From Cyrtodaria siliqua (Eukaryota; Mollusca; Bivalvia; Adapedonta; Hiatellidae), in NCBI GenBank assembly GCA_037043455.1, contig JAWPHD010000130.1, positions 62,001-126,000 of the forward strand: a DNA stretch of 64,000 nt, read 5' to 3'. Positions 1 to 11,112 of the stretch are shown here, one piece after another; the first letter of the stretch is position 1, and every line of letters starts with the position of its first letter. Under the pieces are notes generated by a model. The model was not told the origin of the DNA. It made no database searches and saw only the letters and a program-made list of their open reading frames with translations. Position numbers and translations under genes: made by a program.

Positions 1-1082
1 TCTATGTGTACATGTACTATATGATCACTCTGTCTCTCTATGTGTACATGCACTTTATGTATACTCGGTCTCTCTATGTGTACATGTACTTTATGATCAC
101 TCGGTCTCTCTATGTGTACATATACTATACGTATACTCGGTCTCTCTATGTGTACATGTCTCTCTATGTGTACATGTACTATACGTATACTCGGTCTTTC
201 TATGTGTACATGTACTATACGTTCACACGGTTTCTCTATGTGTACATGTACTATACGTTCACTCGATCTCTCTGTGTGTACATGTACTATATGTTCACTC
301 GATCTCTCTGTGTGTACATGCACTATACGTTCATTCGATCTCTCTATGTGTACATGTACTATACGTTCACTGGATCTCTCTATGTGTACATGTACTATAT
401 GTTCACTCGATCTCTCTGTGTGTACATGTACTATACGTTCATTCGATCTCTCTATGTGTACATGTACTATACGTTCACTGGATCTCTCTATGTGTACATA
501 TACTATACGTATACCCTCTCTATGTGTACATGTACTATACGTTTACTCGGATCTCTCTGTGAACTTGTACTATACGTTCACTCGATCTCTTTATGTGTAC
601 ATGTACTACACTTTCACTCGATCGCTCTATGTGTACATGTACTATACGTTCTCTCGATCTCTCTATGTGTACATGTACTATACGTTCACTCGATCTCTCT
701 ATGTGTACATGTATTATACGTTCACTCGATCTCTCTATGTGTACATGTACTATACGTTCTCTCGATCTCTCTATGTGTACATGTACTATACGTTCACTCG
801 ATCTCTCTATGTGTACACGTACTATACGTTCAATCGATCTCTCTATGTGTACATGTACTATACGTTCACTCGATCTCTCTATGTGTACATGTACTATACG
901 TTCACTCGATCTCTCTATGTGTACATGTACTATACGTTCACACGGTCTCTCTATAAGTACATGCACTATACGTTCACTCGATCTCTCTATGTGTACTCGA
1001 TCTCTCTATGTGTACATGTACTATACGTTCACTCGATCTCTCTATGTATACATGTACTATACGTTCACTCGATCTCTCTGTT
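1..1082. repeat. 36-bp minisatellite, about 30 copies, truncated at window start
   Basis: About 30 copies of a 36-bp unit that contains the 10-bp palindrome gtacatgtac followed by tatacgttcactcga and a CT-rich stretch. Early copies (1-250) are the most divergent and late copies (560-1080) nearly identical. A few units are shortened, for example near 150-170, 505-520 and 990-1005. The unit is 12 codons long and lacks stops in several frames, so long open frames exist on both strands; they read as simple periodic peptides and I do not regard them as genes. The left boundary is outside the window; the right boundary is at about 1082, where the text becomes non-repetitive. Confidence 0.97.
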
Positions 1083-1867
1083 TCAATCAACTAAAACGAG
1101 GTCACTGATTTACATTCCATGCGACTGTGACAAGAATTATTCATTTAATATTTATTTATTATCGTATCGATCAGCGTTAAAAGGCATGTTTACCTGATAA
1201 ACAGCTAGTGTTTCATCCAAGATTTATAACTATATCTGTTATGGACTGTTTTTGGTAATATTAATGTATTTTATGTTATTGCATTTGATGTGTGTTTTAC
1301 AAACTGTAATGATACCCGTGTTAGTAGGTACGATTCGATTTTCTTGCTTAAATATATTTTGGTTGCTGGTCTAAGTGAGGCCAAGGGGCTTTATGAATAT
1401 GGGAAACATTGGCACATACTTCAAGCTAGGGATCCAGGGATCAAATGGCTAATTGTATGAATCTAGAGAATGGTGACATAAAAGAAAAAAATAGTTTGGT
1501 GGTCGAAAGCACAATGTTTCCGTGGTACAAGGACCCAACTGGGAGACTTTATATCTGAGTTATGTAAGTAATCGATGTTATGGACAGGGATTGGCAGCTT
1601 TGATCACCTTTCCTATGGCACACGTTAATAAGTTTTTAATTATAATAAATGCTTTAACGGCACACGGAGCATTCGCATTATCAATGAAGCTAGCAACTAC
1701 AACAATGCCATGGTTGGAGGCTCCATTACCTTAATCACATACTATATGAGTGGTTGTATTATCACAAATGAAGATCATTGAAACAACAGAAGTTCAACAG
1801 TCGAACATACGCGATTATTATTTCATATGCAAGCCTTAGGACAAAACAGAGGGCTGATAGTTGAACG
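1083..1867. other. No recognisable gene or repeat
   Basis: AT-rich non-repetitive sequence. The longest open frame (1522-1734, plus) has no recognisable motif. A splice-donor-like gtaagt at 1564 is not preceded by a convincing coding stretch. Confidence 0.6.
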
Positions 1868-2093
1868 TCCCTGTACAGCAATTCAGTGAACGACGATAGC
1901 GCATAGCGCTATGCGCTGTCGTCGTTCACTCAGGGAGTACGCGGGTATCACACTGCGCTATGCGCTGTCGTCGTTCACCGAATTGCCGTACAGGGAGTAC
2001 GCGGGTATCACTCTGCGCTATGCGCTGTCGTCGTTCACTGAATTGCCGTACAGGGAGTACGCGGGTATCACTCTGCGCTATGCGCTATCGTCG
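1868..2093. repeat. 60-bp tandem repeat (about 3 copies) with an inverted partial first unit
   Basis: Three direct 60-bp units, each with cagggagtacgcgggtatca and the motif gcgctatgcgctgtcgtcg, occupy about 1927-2093. The stretch 1868-1908 is the reverse complement of part of the unit. Where the inverted and direct copies meet (1885-1930) they form a 46-bp near-perfect palindrome. The region is GC-richer than its surroundings. The unit length (20 codons) explains the open frame that runs through it. Confidence 0.9.
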
Positions 2094-2450
2094 TTACATT
2101 CTTTAATTATTGAAATATTGAATATCTGTAATCTGCGACTGATGATCCACTGTAAACAAATGTGGGACATAGTATTCTCCAGTGTGCAAATACTTAAATA
2201 ACGGATAACCCGACCATGCATACTTGAATATCACTGGCATTTATAATGTTTGTACAGCCACGTAAGCACACATACATATTAATAAATTAAAGAAAGAGTC
2301 ATTGATATAAATTGTCCTATACATTGCCACACCCATGGAAATGTCCAAAACGTTAAAGTCAATGAATGCGGCATAAAAGAAAGACAGAAATTACGAGATC
2401 CGTTTGCAGAACCAAACGTTTATGAATAACTTCTTTGGCACGACACGTGG

Positions 2451-2685
2451 ATTCATCAAGTTTATTAGCCCCGTCCGTGGGATGGTGACGTAGACCGGGC
2501 GGTCCCGTGTATCGGTCTATCCTCCGAGCACGTTAAAGAACCATACGAATGTATTTGATAATAAGAGTTGGGCACGGTTTCCGGATTCCTATGTATCCTC
2601 CCCCTCTCTCTGGGGCGGCTCTAAATAACCTATACTGTGTTGATGAGCCGTTAAACAACATTCAATTCAATTCATCAAGTTGATT
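2451..2685 (+). mobile_element. SINE family A, 5'-truncated, with target-site duplication
   Basis: The body at 2467-2669 matches the 3' two thirds of the full-length family-A copy at 20384-20678: the gtccgt hairpin-like part, then accgggcggtcccgtgtatc, then ggggcggctctaaataacc, and a tail of short (attca) repeats. It is flanked by a 16-bp duplication, attcatcaagtttatt at 2451-2466 and attcatcaagttgatt at 2670-2685, with one mismatch. The tRNA-like head is missing. The duplication and 5' truncation are what LINE-mediated retroposition produces. Confidence 0.9.
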
Positions 2686-2816
2686 TGATTCTCTTCAACT
2701 GTATTTGATTGGCAGTGCATACACCATGTCGAAGTATAGGTTGTACATGGGTTACAACAAAGGTACATGAGTATACATGACAAATGTTAAGTTTAAGTTA
2801 AAACAAAATTTAGTTT

Positions 2817-3016
2817 AGTTTAAACATATTTACATCGATTGCAAAACAAGTCCTTGCAACTTAGAGTAATCACTCTCGATGGCTTCCTGGGTAGAACCAG
2901 GACTAAGCAATGTGGATTAATTATCTTGCTCAAGGATAAATAACGTGGCCGCGGCGAGGATCGAACCCACGAACGACCTCTCGATCTGGAGTTCGGCGCT
3001 CTACCACTCGACCACG
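2817..3016 (-). mobile_element. SINE family B, tRNA-headed
   Basis: On the minus strand a tRNA-like head carries box A (tggtcgagtggtagag, plus positions 2999-3014) and box B (gggttcgatcc, plus 2958-2968). It is followed by a body with the shared motif tgggtagaaccag in inverted sense and an AT-rich 3' end with tgtttaaac. A second copy of the same family lies at 40265-40467 in the same orientation. It is unlikely to be a functional tRNA because the acceptor stem does not pair well and a SINE body follows. Confidence 0.85.
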
Positions 3017-3545
3017 CACAACACAAGTTATAACAAAACGGTATGCAAGTATCAAAACATACATTACATGTGAAGGGGGAAAGCAGTATCAATAACATAC
3101 GTTTCATGTACATACGACGTTACTTGACGAGATGGGTCAAAACTCCATGTATTAAATGCCATTCGTGAACGTGGAATATTCTACTTGAATGGGGACATTT
3201 TAATAAGTAATGGATTCGTCACCAATATCTGAATCGCAAAGTGTACAACGTCTAAGGATACACACAGTGTTAGTACATCTGCCAGTTTCAACGGAATAAA
3301 TATAATAGCTTCTCGGTAATTTAAGATAGTTTTCGAATGCTAGGTCATCTTTAAAAAGGTTATAGGTTTTTTCTCTCGATGAATTGTGTAAGATTGTGTA
3401 AACTGGTCAACTAACATGTGTTTAATAGACAGATGAATGCAAGTGCAGTGTATGGTATTGTGGTATGTACAAACATAAATCTGAATTGCCGATTTTATTA
3501 TGAATGGATTGGATGTGTGTTTAACCACTTTTCTTGCATACCAGA
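3017..3545. other. No recognisable gene
   Basis: AT-rich unique sequence between SINE B and the foldback complex. Short open frames only. Confidence 0.5.
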
Positions 3546-4638
3546 TTATAAGAATCTTTCATGGGTATCCGGTGAAGATAGGGAATTCCAACCCGAGGTA
3601 TAAGTGTTTTTATCGGAACCGAGGCTCTGCCGAGGTTCCGATTAAAACACTTATACCGAGGGTTGGAATTCCCTATCTGAACCGAATACCCATGATATAT
3701 TATTTTTCTTGTGTATCAGAGACATGTTGTGCGTTGACGCCGTCAGCTAACGTTTTGCATGTTTTCCGCGTTGGCGTGCGTGAATTTTATCTCGACCCTA
3801 GGGTGAGATGGAAATATCTAGCACCGGTAAAATGACGGATATCCTTGTCCGGTATGCAAGAAAAGGCTATCCACGTTTTACATAGGGATGGAAAGTATTT
3901 TCTTGCATACCGGACAAGGATATCCGTCATTTTTCCGGGGCTAGATTATATGAGTTTTTCAGGTGAAGATAGGGAATTCCAACACGAGGTATAAGTGTTT
4001 TTATCGGAACCGAGGCTCTGCCGAGGTTCTGATTAAAACACTTATACCGAGGGTTGGAATTCCCTATCTGAACCGAATACCCATGGTAGATTCTTTTTCT
4101 TGCATATCAGAGACATGTTGTGCTTTGACGCCGCCAGCTACTAACGTTTTGCATGTTTTCCTTCATACCGGATGTTGGTGCGCGTGAATTTTATCTCGAC
4201 CCTAGGGTCGACGCACATGTAACATGTAACGCACAACATGTCTCTGATATGCAAGAAAAAGAATCTATCATGGGTATTCGCTTCAGATAGGGAATTCGAA
4301 CCTGAACCGGATACCCATGACAGATCCTTATAATCTGTATGGATAAAGATAAAAGTCACGCGCGCACCAACATCCGGTATGCAGGAAGACATGCAAAACG
4401 TTAGTAGCTGGCGGCGTCAACGCACAACATGTCTCTGATATGCAAGAAAATAATCTATAATGGGTATTCGTTTCAGATAGGGAATTCCAACCCTCGGTTT
4501 AAGTGTTTTAATCGGAACCTCGACAGAGCCTCGGTGTTTTAATCGGAACCTCGGCAGAGCCTTGCTTTCGATAAAAGCTCTTTGACCTCGGGTTGGAAGT
4601 CCCTATCTTCACCGGATACCCATGAAAGATTCTTATAA
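3546..4638. mobile_element. Foldback element complex with nested inverted repeats (1.1 kb)
   Basis: The outer arms pair: 3546-3605 (ttataagaatctttcatggg and onwards) is the inverse of 4580-4638. Inside, 3559-3693 is a stem-loop with the loop region cgaggctctgccgagg, and 3957-4084 is a second copy of that stem-loop. 3820-3866 pairs with 3898-3946 (ggacaaggatatccgtcat). Segments around 4105-4170 and 4355-4440 are also inverted copies of one another. There is no coding potential beyond shadows of the repeats. It fits a foldback-type or MITE-derived element that has duplicated internally. No transposase is visible, so class assignment is open. Confidence 0.85.
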
Positions 4639-5208
4639 CATTCGTAAATTTCTGTGTTACCCATTGATTTGTCGCACATGCAATTTAGCTTTAATTGGTT
4701 TCCATTAAATTAGTTTGTTTTTGTATTTTATAATACGGGATTGTACAGTTACGGCAGTTTAACCATGTGATGCCAACGAATCTACAGACACGTGGTGCGG
4801 GTCGTGTATCTTGTAAGAAACAACTCATCTTATGAATGACTTCACTTTTTAGATGATGCCGACATACTGCATTAAACATTCATTTCCATATAAACAACAC
4901 TAAATAATTAATAATTTGTAAGAATAAATCACAATTTTAACAAGACAATGCTTGAAACATGTGATATAACAAAAACGCCACACTAAATTATTGAAAATGT
5001 CCTTTTTTACAAAAAGAATAGGTTATGCTATAAATCATAATTGCTTAGAAATACAAACACGCTTCATAATCATTTAGCATTGTTTGTTACTAGCCCTTTC
5101 GCTGACACAGTCGAAACCATTGCTTTTTATAACCAGTGTAAACCCAGATCAACACGTACATCATGTGCAGGCTGATTAGGTCGCCACTCACCGAGAATGT
5201 TTCACATA
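4639..5208. other. No recognisable gene or repeat
   Basis: AT-rich unique sequence with only short open frames. Confidence 0.5.
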
Positions 5209-5282
5209 ACACGTTTTATTATATAACCTATAAATAGACGCGTTTTCATTGGCTAAAAAGTAATTTTTTAGAAAAAATATCT

Positions 5283-5382
5283 AGCGATATTGACCTGTTT
5301 TTTTGATATTGACCTGTTTTTTTGATATTGACCTGTTTTATATAATTGTTTTTTTGATATTGACCTGTTTTATATAATTGTA
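5283..5382. repeat. Short tandem repeat with unit gatattgacctgtttttt
   Basis: Four copies of gatattgacctgttt separated by T tracts or by tatataattg. It lies just left of the hairpin element. The flanks at 5212-5231 (ttttattatataacct) and 5387-5404 (its inverse) pair, which suggests that the array is internal to a larger inverted-repeat element. Confidence 0.8.
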
Positions 5383-5408
5383 AATTGAGGGTTATATAAT
5401 AAAACAGT

Positions 5409-5541
5409 TATGGACTTTTCAGCTGTTATACATGATGTTGATATGCACCAAAAAATCATTATTGACCTCGGCTATCGCCTCGGTCAATAATGATTTTTTT
5501 GGTGCATATCACATCATGTATAACAGCTGAAAAGTCCATAA
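5409..5541. mobile_element. Long hairpin (about 58-bp arms) with a GC-rich loop
   Basis: The left arm starts tatggacttttcagctgtta and the right arm ends with its inverse. The arms match nearly base for base for almost 60 bp, and the tip reads gacctcggctatcgcctcgg. The AT-rich stem and GC-rich self-complementary loop resemble the hairpins at 8564-8700, 26481-26585, 48671-48743 and 52668-52790, though the stems differ in sequence. A MITE remnant or an extruding palindrome is plausible. Confidence 0.88.
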
Positions 5542-6974
5542 TTGTATAATATATACCGGAAGGTTCGAATTCAAATTTTAGCAGACGACATTTGAAATTT
5601 AGCTAGTATGCGTATAGCTATTTCAGTTGAGTTTTACACGTATAGCATTGAAACATTTGTATTTATTTTAAACAGTATAATATATGTATTGACTGTTACA
5701 ATTATTTATATACTGTATGCCATGCATGTGTGCAAAGAACATATTAATAAGCAGCTTTTCAATTTAGATGGCATCTGTCTTCGATGAAGATACACATATG
5801 TCTAGTATACCTACACAAATACCAAGGAAATCTCCAATGCATTAATATACCCCAAAACAGGTATAGTCCACTCAGCCTGTGAAATTTTACCATTCAACAT
5901 CAAACAAATTGCAACAGAAATTATTTACTGATTTTCTGATAGTGACATATATTGCGAAAAATCACAAAAAAGTCTAGAAAAATCTAGATAGGGGAAATAA
6001 GTTTTTTATAGCTCCTATATTTACGCTTTTCATAAAACAACACCAGATGTAGAGTTATTTGTAGCTGCTGCATTTTATTTGGAATAAGACATTTTAATGG
6101 TGTATTACACTATTAAGACCTTAATTAATCATAACAATTACATCTTTGAACAATTACAAAATAAATGTATATTTTAACGCTATTTGTTGAAAAGTGCATA
6201 TTGAATTACCCCATCCGCTGAAATCACAATAGAGAAATTGCATATCAAAGGTAATGCTATGTTATATGCATTTCTTGTTACAGTTTAAGACAAATACTCA
6301 AATTAAGATTGATGATGAAGTGTTGGGTTAATATATTGGCCTCTATATGGTAGCCGTCGGCATTGTCGGCAGCTATTAATAGCCTATTGCTAGCATCATT
6401 CCTTGATAATTATTTTTGGAAGAGTGAAAGGTAAATACTTAAGATTTATGGTGAAGCGCCGGATGTTGGGGTGGGGTGGGGTGTGTGAGTGGAGGGCGGA
6501 TAATATATTGACCCCTATATTGTAGCTGTCGGCAATGATTTATTAATCCATTGTTAGCGTTATTGTTAACCTCATTCGTAATGGCCATACTAACTTACGC
6601 TGTAACTGTGCACAATTATTAAAAATACCATAATAATAGTCATAATAGAGCTCAAAGGTTTTTAGACAATTCTTTAAATATATATAACTGTTCCTACACA
6701 AAACTATCATAACACCATGGGTAAATATCCTTATATAGTTTAGCATTTATACTATAGTAATTGATGTTGCAGCATACTTGAAAGTTATACTACTTCTATG
6801 CCATAATTCGCAATGTTAATTACTAGTATATCAATAACTCATAGCTTTCACTATTGAATGATAATGCCATATCTAGTACAACATCGCAAAAAGCTTGAAT
6901 ACCCCTTACCGATTTATATATTGTTTGCAACTTGATTTGCATGGGCATTAGCCCTTTTTAGGGTTGATCAGTAA

Positions 6975-7200
6975 AGACACATGATATGGTACCCCACCCA
7001 GTCACATTATACTGACACCTGACCGACCAGTCCTAGCACTACCCTTTATTTGCTGATATGCTGAGCGTCAAGCAATGACACAAATAATGGAGCTACTAGT
7101 ATAATTGTTTCTAGTCATTGGTATGACCAGGATGGGTATTGAACCCACGACATCCCGCGTGCGAGGCGGATGATCTACCATTACGCCACCACTGTGGTTC
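6975..7200 (-). mobile_element. SINE family E, tRNA-headed
   Basis: On the minus strand box A (tggcgtaatggtagatc, plus 7172-7188) and box B (gggttcaatacc, plus 7135-7146) form a tRNA-like head. The body shares gtgtcagtataatgtgactg and ggtggggta with the plus-strand copy at 42575-42835. It lies inside the large inverted-repeat segment, so it probably inserted there later. Confidence 0.8.
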
Positions 7201-8563
7201 TTAGCATTTATAATTGTGTCATGCCAAACTGCAAGGTGAGGTGAAGTACTAATACTGCTTAATTACAAGTAGTTTGTATTAATGTTATAGGCATAGATAT
7301 ACACAATTTATCGTTCTGATCGATGCAAGAGATCTATCAAGACATCACCACAACCTATCCTGGTCACCACTTATTATTAAAAGTGATATTTTCAAGAATG
7401 AGTCATGTTACAAAAGCACTAGAAGAGGATGTTGGCATTTGAAACCTCTTCACTTATGTTCTCATAGTAAACTAGTATCAATTTAGTCCATAATTTTGAG
7501 TAGAAAACATATTTAAACCGGAATATATTACCACCAAATTTCGTGTTTACTGATTTTGAAATAATTTTACTTTTTTTGGTATGCTAACTTTTTAATGTGT
7601 GTTGATACATGTTTGTCATGTATGCACTACCTATACTGCAAAATGACCCGTTGGCCCTGCTTCATAGTAAGCAAGGTCATTCATAGGGCACAATGCAAAA
7701 GTGTCCTAGTTCTTAAATGAGTTCGCGATATGAAATTGAAATGATGCATTTGGCATATGTTTCAAAGTAGTTGGCATATGTTTCAAAGTATTATTATATT
7801 CTATTGAGTTGATTGCCTAGGCTCCTAAGTTATAAGTCCTCCACAAACTATGTTAACTATTTGATTTTGCGTTTGTATTAGCATAGTCTGACTGTTAGTT
7901 ACTGTAAGGCTCTATGCAAATAAACAGAGTAGTGACTGCATTAACAACATACAATTAAAATGTTAAAGAAGTACCCCGCCAAATAATGGCAAAATTACAC
8001 TACAAAACCATTTATTAAAACTATCGACGTGTTGAGGTCATGTACCGAATTAAACGTATTCACGGGTTCCTAAAATAATCGTGATTGAATATGCGTAAAA
8101 AGATTATGAGTTGATAACTCTTAATTTGACGCTGCAGTTTTGGAGTTTGTCCTGGCTGGTTAAATCCGTTTATATTGTGTCTATAGAGTTTGGATTCTCA
8201 AAATGTGTAAGTTAGGATTCTCAAAATGTTTTAGTTATATACAGGTTTAGAAACGGTGTATGTTGTAAAATTTGCCACTTTAAGGGACGTTAACATGCCA
8301 TAATCTGACCCAACAGTATATTTCAAGGAGCAGGGGACATATTGGTTATATTTTTCTTGCAACGAATCGCCAAACGTATGTACAAGTCAAGTTTGTTACA
8401 AGGGACAGTATACATGTAAGTGATCACAGTTATAATCAAAAATATGTCGTATTATGACTACAATTTTGTACTGACAATAGTTTGGGAGCAAAAATACTGT
8501 AATTTTGTATTGCAAATAAAAAACCCACACTAACTGTTTAGAAAAATGTATTATATAACTTAA

Positions 8564-8700
8564 TTACCATGAGTTTTTCAATACGGGATTTCTAGCCTGA
8601 GTGAGAGTTCGCACAAACAAACGAGTGCGCTAGCATGAATTTGTTTATTTGGACGTATTGTCATGTGCATCATCACTCGGTATTGAAAAACTCATGGTAA
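8564..8700. repeat. Hairpin with 21-bp perfect arms
   Basis: The left arm ttaccatgagtttttcaatac and its exact inverse at the right end flank an asymmetric loop that contains a smaller gagtgcgctag / ctagcctgagt-like pairing. It resembles the other hairpins in this window in layout. No coding potential. Confidence 0.8.
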
Positions 8701-9639
8701 TAAAACTCTTTATACTTTCCTTATCTCTGTCCAAAGTTATTATCAAAGAAGCTTGGATCACAGAGGTCATGTTTTGCTAACAAATAATGCATACAGTTTA
8801 TGTAAGTCAAGTAATAAGAAGGATCCTTAATCAAGGTAGCTTTTTATCAAACACAGTCAGATATGTACAGATATACATATTTGTGTTTTTAAAGCTTCGT
8901 CAGTCACACTGCGACTACCTAATGCTTTTCACAATAATAGTTTCTGTGCAGATAAAGTGTTTCTGTTGCAAATACGTAAAGAAATAACATTTTAATGCCA
9001 AATACTTGGGTATTTATAGTTGCCGACAATGCCGACGATTATCATACATTAGTCAATGTTTCACCCCCAGTGCTTACTCGTCGATCTTATTATGAATTTT
9101 TACACAAAAATGTTCTATTAAACTGCCTGTAACACAGATTTACATTGAAATGCAGATCCATTGTAATTAAGTGGGTGGGGTAATTCAATATGCGAATTTT
9201 AAGGAACAGTGCCAAAATAGGCATTTATATGCATAGTTCATTCAAACTTTTCAATTTTTATTATTTAGCTATGTTTTTATATCGTAATACCTCATTGAAA
9301 TGTATTATTCGTAACAAAATGTTGCAGATATACATATACATAAACCTGCAGTGATTTTATGACAAACGCCTATTTTTGAGCTATAAAAAAAACTTATTTC
9401 CCCTATCTAGATTTTTCTAGACTTTTTTGTGATTTTTTGCAATATATGTATCTATCAAAAAATCAGAAAATTATTTCTGTTGCAATTAGTTTGATGTGGG
9501 TTCACAGGCTGAGTGGACTAGTAGTTTTATTCCTGAATAAACTGTTTACGTTGTTCACATGGAAACGAATACTAGTAATATTGCAACTTTACATTTAGTA
9601 TTTCGTACCTTGTGTATTTTAGGTCGTATACAATTACGG

Positions 9640-9860
9640 ACATAAACTTGACTATCTTCGTCGCTTGACTGTAAATAAAAACGTCTTGACCCTTTGTGCA
9701 GTGAAAAATTTAAACCGGTCGATATAAGAATGAAGTTTCCCTCTTTTTTATTTATTAAGTGTCTTTCTGCCGTTCTATTTATCTTCGACAGAAGGTGCGT
9801 CCGTATCAGCCAATCAAAAACGATACCAGAATATTGGTAAAATGGATGCCACGTCAAACC
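9640..9860 (-). repeat. Dispersed repeat shared with 29670-29790
   Basis: Read on the minus strand, the text gagggaaacttcatt with upstream ttgattggctgatac and cagaaagaca matches 29670-29790 on the plus strand with small differences. The open frame of 100 codons on the minus strand here spans the repeat and is not preserved in the other copy, so I do not call it a gene. Confidence 0.65.
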
Positions 9861-10010
9861 ATTTTTTTAGAAGGACCGTTCTAGACGTTTGTATTGAAAC
9901 CAAGCAAGTGTTGCAGATGATCTAGACTATGTCTGTAAACTACGTAAATCATATCTGATTGTCATCAATATTCTGCAGTGAAATATATTGCAGGAGAAAC
10001 ACGTGTCTAT

Positions 10011-10307
10011 CAAGTGTGGCATAGACGATGTTCTTCTACCCAGAACTATCAAGTGTGGCATAGACGATGTTCTTCTACCCAGAACTATCAAATGTGGCAT
10101 AGACGATGTTCTACCCAGAACTATCAAGTGTGGCATAGACGATGTTCTACCCAGAACTATCAAGTGTGGCATAGACGATGTTCTACCCAGAACTATCAAG
10201 TGTGGCATAGACGATGTTCTACCCAGAACTATCAAGTGTGGCATAGACGATGTTCTTCTACCCAGAACTATCAAGTGTGGCATAGACGATGTTCTTCTAC
10301 CCAGAAC
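10011..10307. repeat. 36/39-bp minisatellite, 8 copies
   Basis: Eight copies of caagtgtggcatagacgatg followed by ttctacccagaactat. Copies 1, 2, 7 and 8 carry an extra ttc (39 bp) and copies 3-6 lack it (36 bp), a symmetric arrangement. Both lengths are multiples of three, so frames stay open on both strands. The copies are otherwise almost identical, which implies recent expansion. Confidence 0.97.
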
Positions 10308-11054
10308 CCTTTACAATTAAAACCTATAAGCGCATATGTATACCCAAGTTGGTTTGATAAGAAAACCATCGCATGGATATGCACAGGATAAACTAAGTAT
10401 TGAGACATTATATTTAGGAAATAGTTACCTTCACCTTTCACCTCGAGTACTCAAACTCAGTAGACATAGTTCTATGTGTAAATAAATATGAAAACCCTCA
10501 CCTTTGAAGGAACATATCGCACGGAAACGAAAAGGTGACGGCCCCGAACACGGAAAGGAAAGATAGTAAACGAGATCATCCAGTGGGTGGTCAAACAACA
10601 AACAACTGGTGAAGTAGATTTAAAGTAAACAATTTGACTCGTTTAATGAATAGCGTCTATGTTGATAGTATGCCCATTTTCTTGAATTTGGCTCATTTCG
10701 TGTATGTTGGCACTTGCTATATTTTGTCATATTTCTGATAGTTTTGATATACTTGTAGTTTATATATCGGAACTGTACATACCAGTGTTATAGTTTGTAT
10801 ATTTGAAATGTACGTACTATTGATATGGGTTATATGTGTGCGTATATAGGTGCAGTTATTGTTATCATGATACACTTTGCAACAATAATATACAGATAAC
10901 AAGCAGATGATCATGTATATACGAATATAAAAACAAGTCAAGAAAGTCCCCAAAAAAGTACACAATAACTTGACAGAAGTCAGGGCAACAATGGAATGAA
11001 CCGTTTAAGATTTGACAAGCCACGAGTGAAGACAAACACTACACTTTACGTACT
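10308..11054. other. No recognisable gene
   Basis: AT-rich non-repetitive sequence with short open frames only. Confidence 0.5.
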
Positions 11055-11112
11055 AGGCGCCATATAACCTTTCATGTGTTGGTACGGCGTAAAACCCAAT
11101 TCAATACAATAC
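11055..11112 (+). mobile_element. SINE family F tail fragment
   Basis: The text ggcgccatataacctttcat, then gtgttggt and gtaaaacccaattcaatac, is the inverse of the tail at 42176-42235. Only the 3' end is present and no box A or B precedes it. Confidence 0.7.

Larger units (their letters stand above)
5864..9520. mobile_element. 3.7-kb segment bounded by long divergent inverted repeats
   Basis: 5864-6225 is the inverse of 9168-9520 over about 360 bp. It starts with tagtccactcagcctgtga and includes the almost identical core aagtctagaaaaatctagat. Similarity resumes further in (cgtcggcattgtcggca near 6355 and its inverse near 9030), so the arms may be about 500 bp. The left side has a second copy of that inner motif near 6525. 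The interior has no open frame above 70 codons; it holds a SINE E copy and a hairpin. It is either a large decayed TIR element that has lost its transposase, or two copies of one dispersed repeat inserted head to head. Confidence 0.75.

Noticed and set aside
6..1197. Open frames of 316 and 361 codons in the 36-bp array
   Set aside because: Periodic 12-residue peptides that reflect the 36-bp unit; no start context or flanking exon signal.
1522..1734. 70-codon plus frame with a gtaagt inside
   Set aside because: No recognisable motif, and the gtaagt is not preceded by a coding-like stretch.
2943..3016. Possible tRNA gene on the minus strand
   Set aside because: Head of SINE family B; a second copy with the same body exists at 40265-40467.
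9555..9857. 100-codon minus frame
   Set aside because: Overlaps a dispersed repeat whose other copy (29670-29790) does not preserve the frame.
10011..10307. CRISPR-like array
   Set aside because: The repeats are directly adjacent with no unique spacers, and the genome is eukaryotic.
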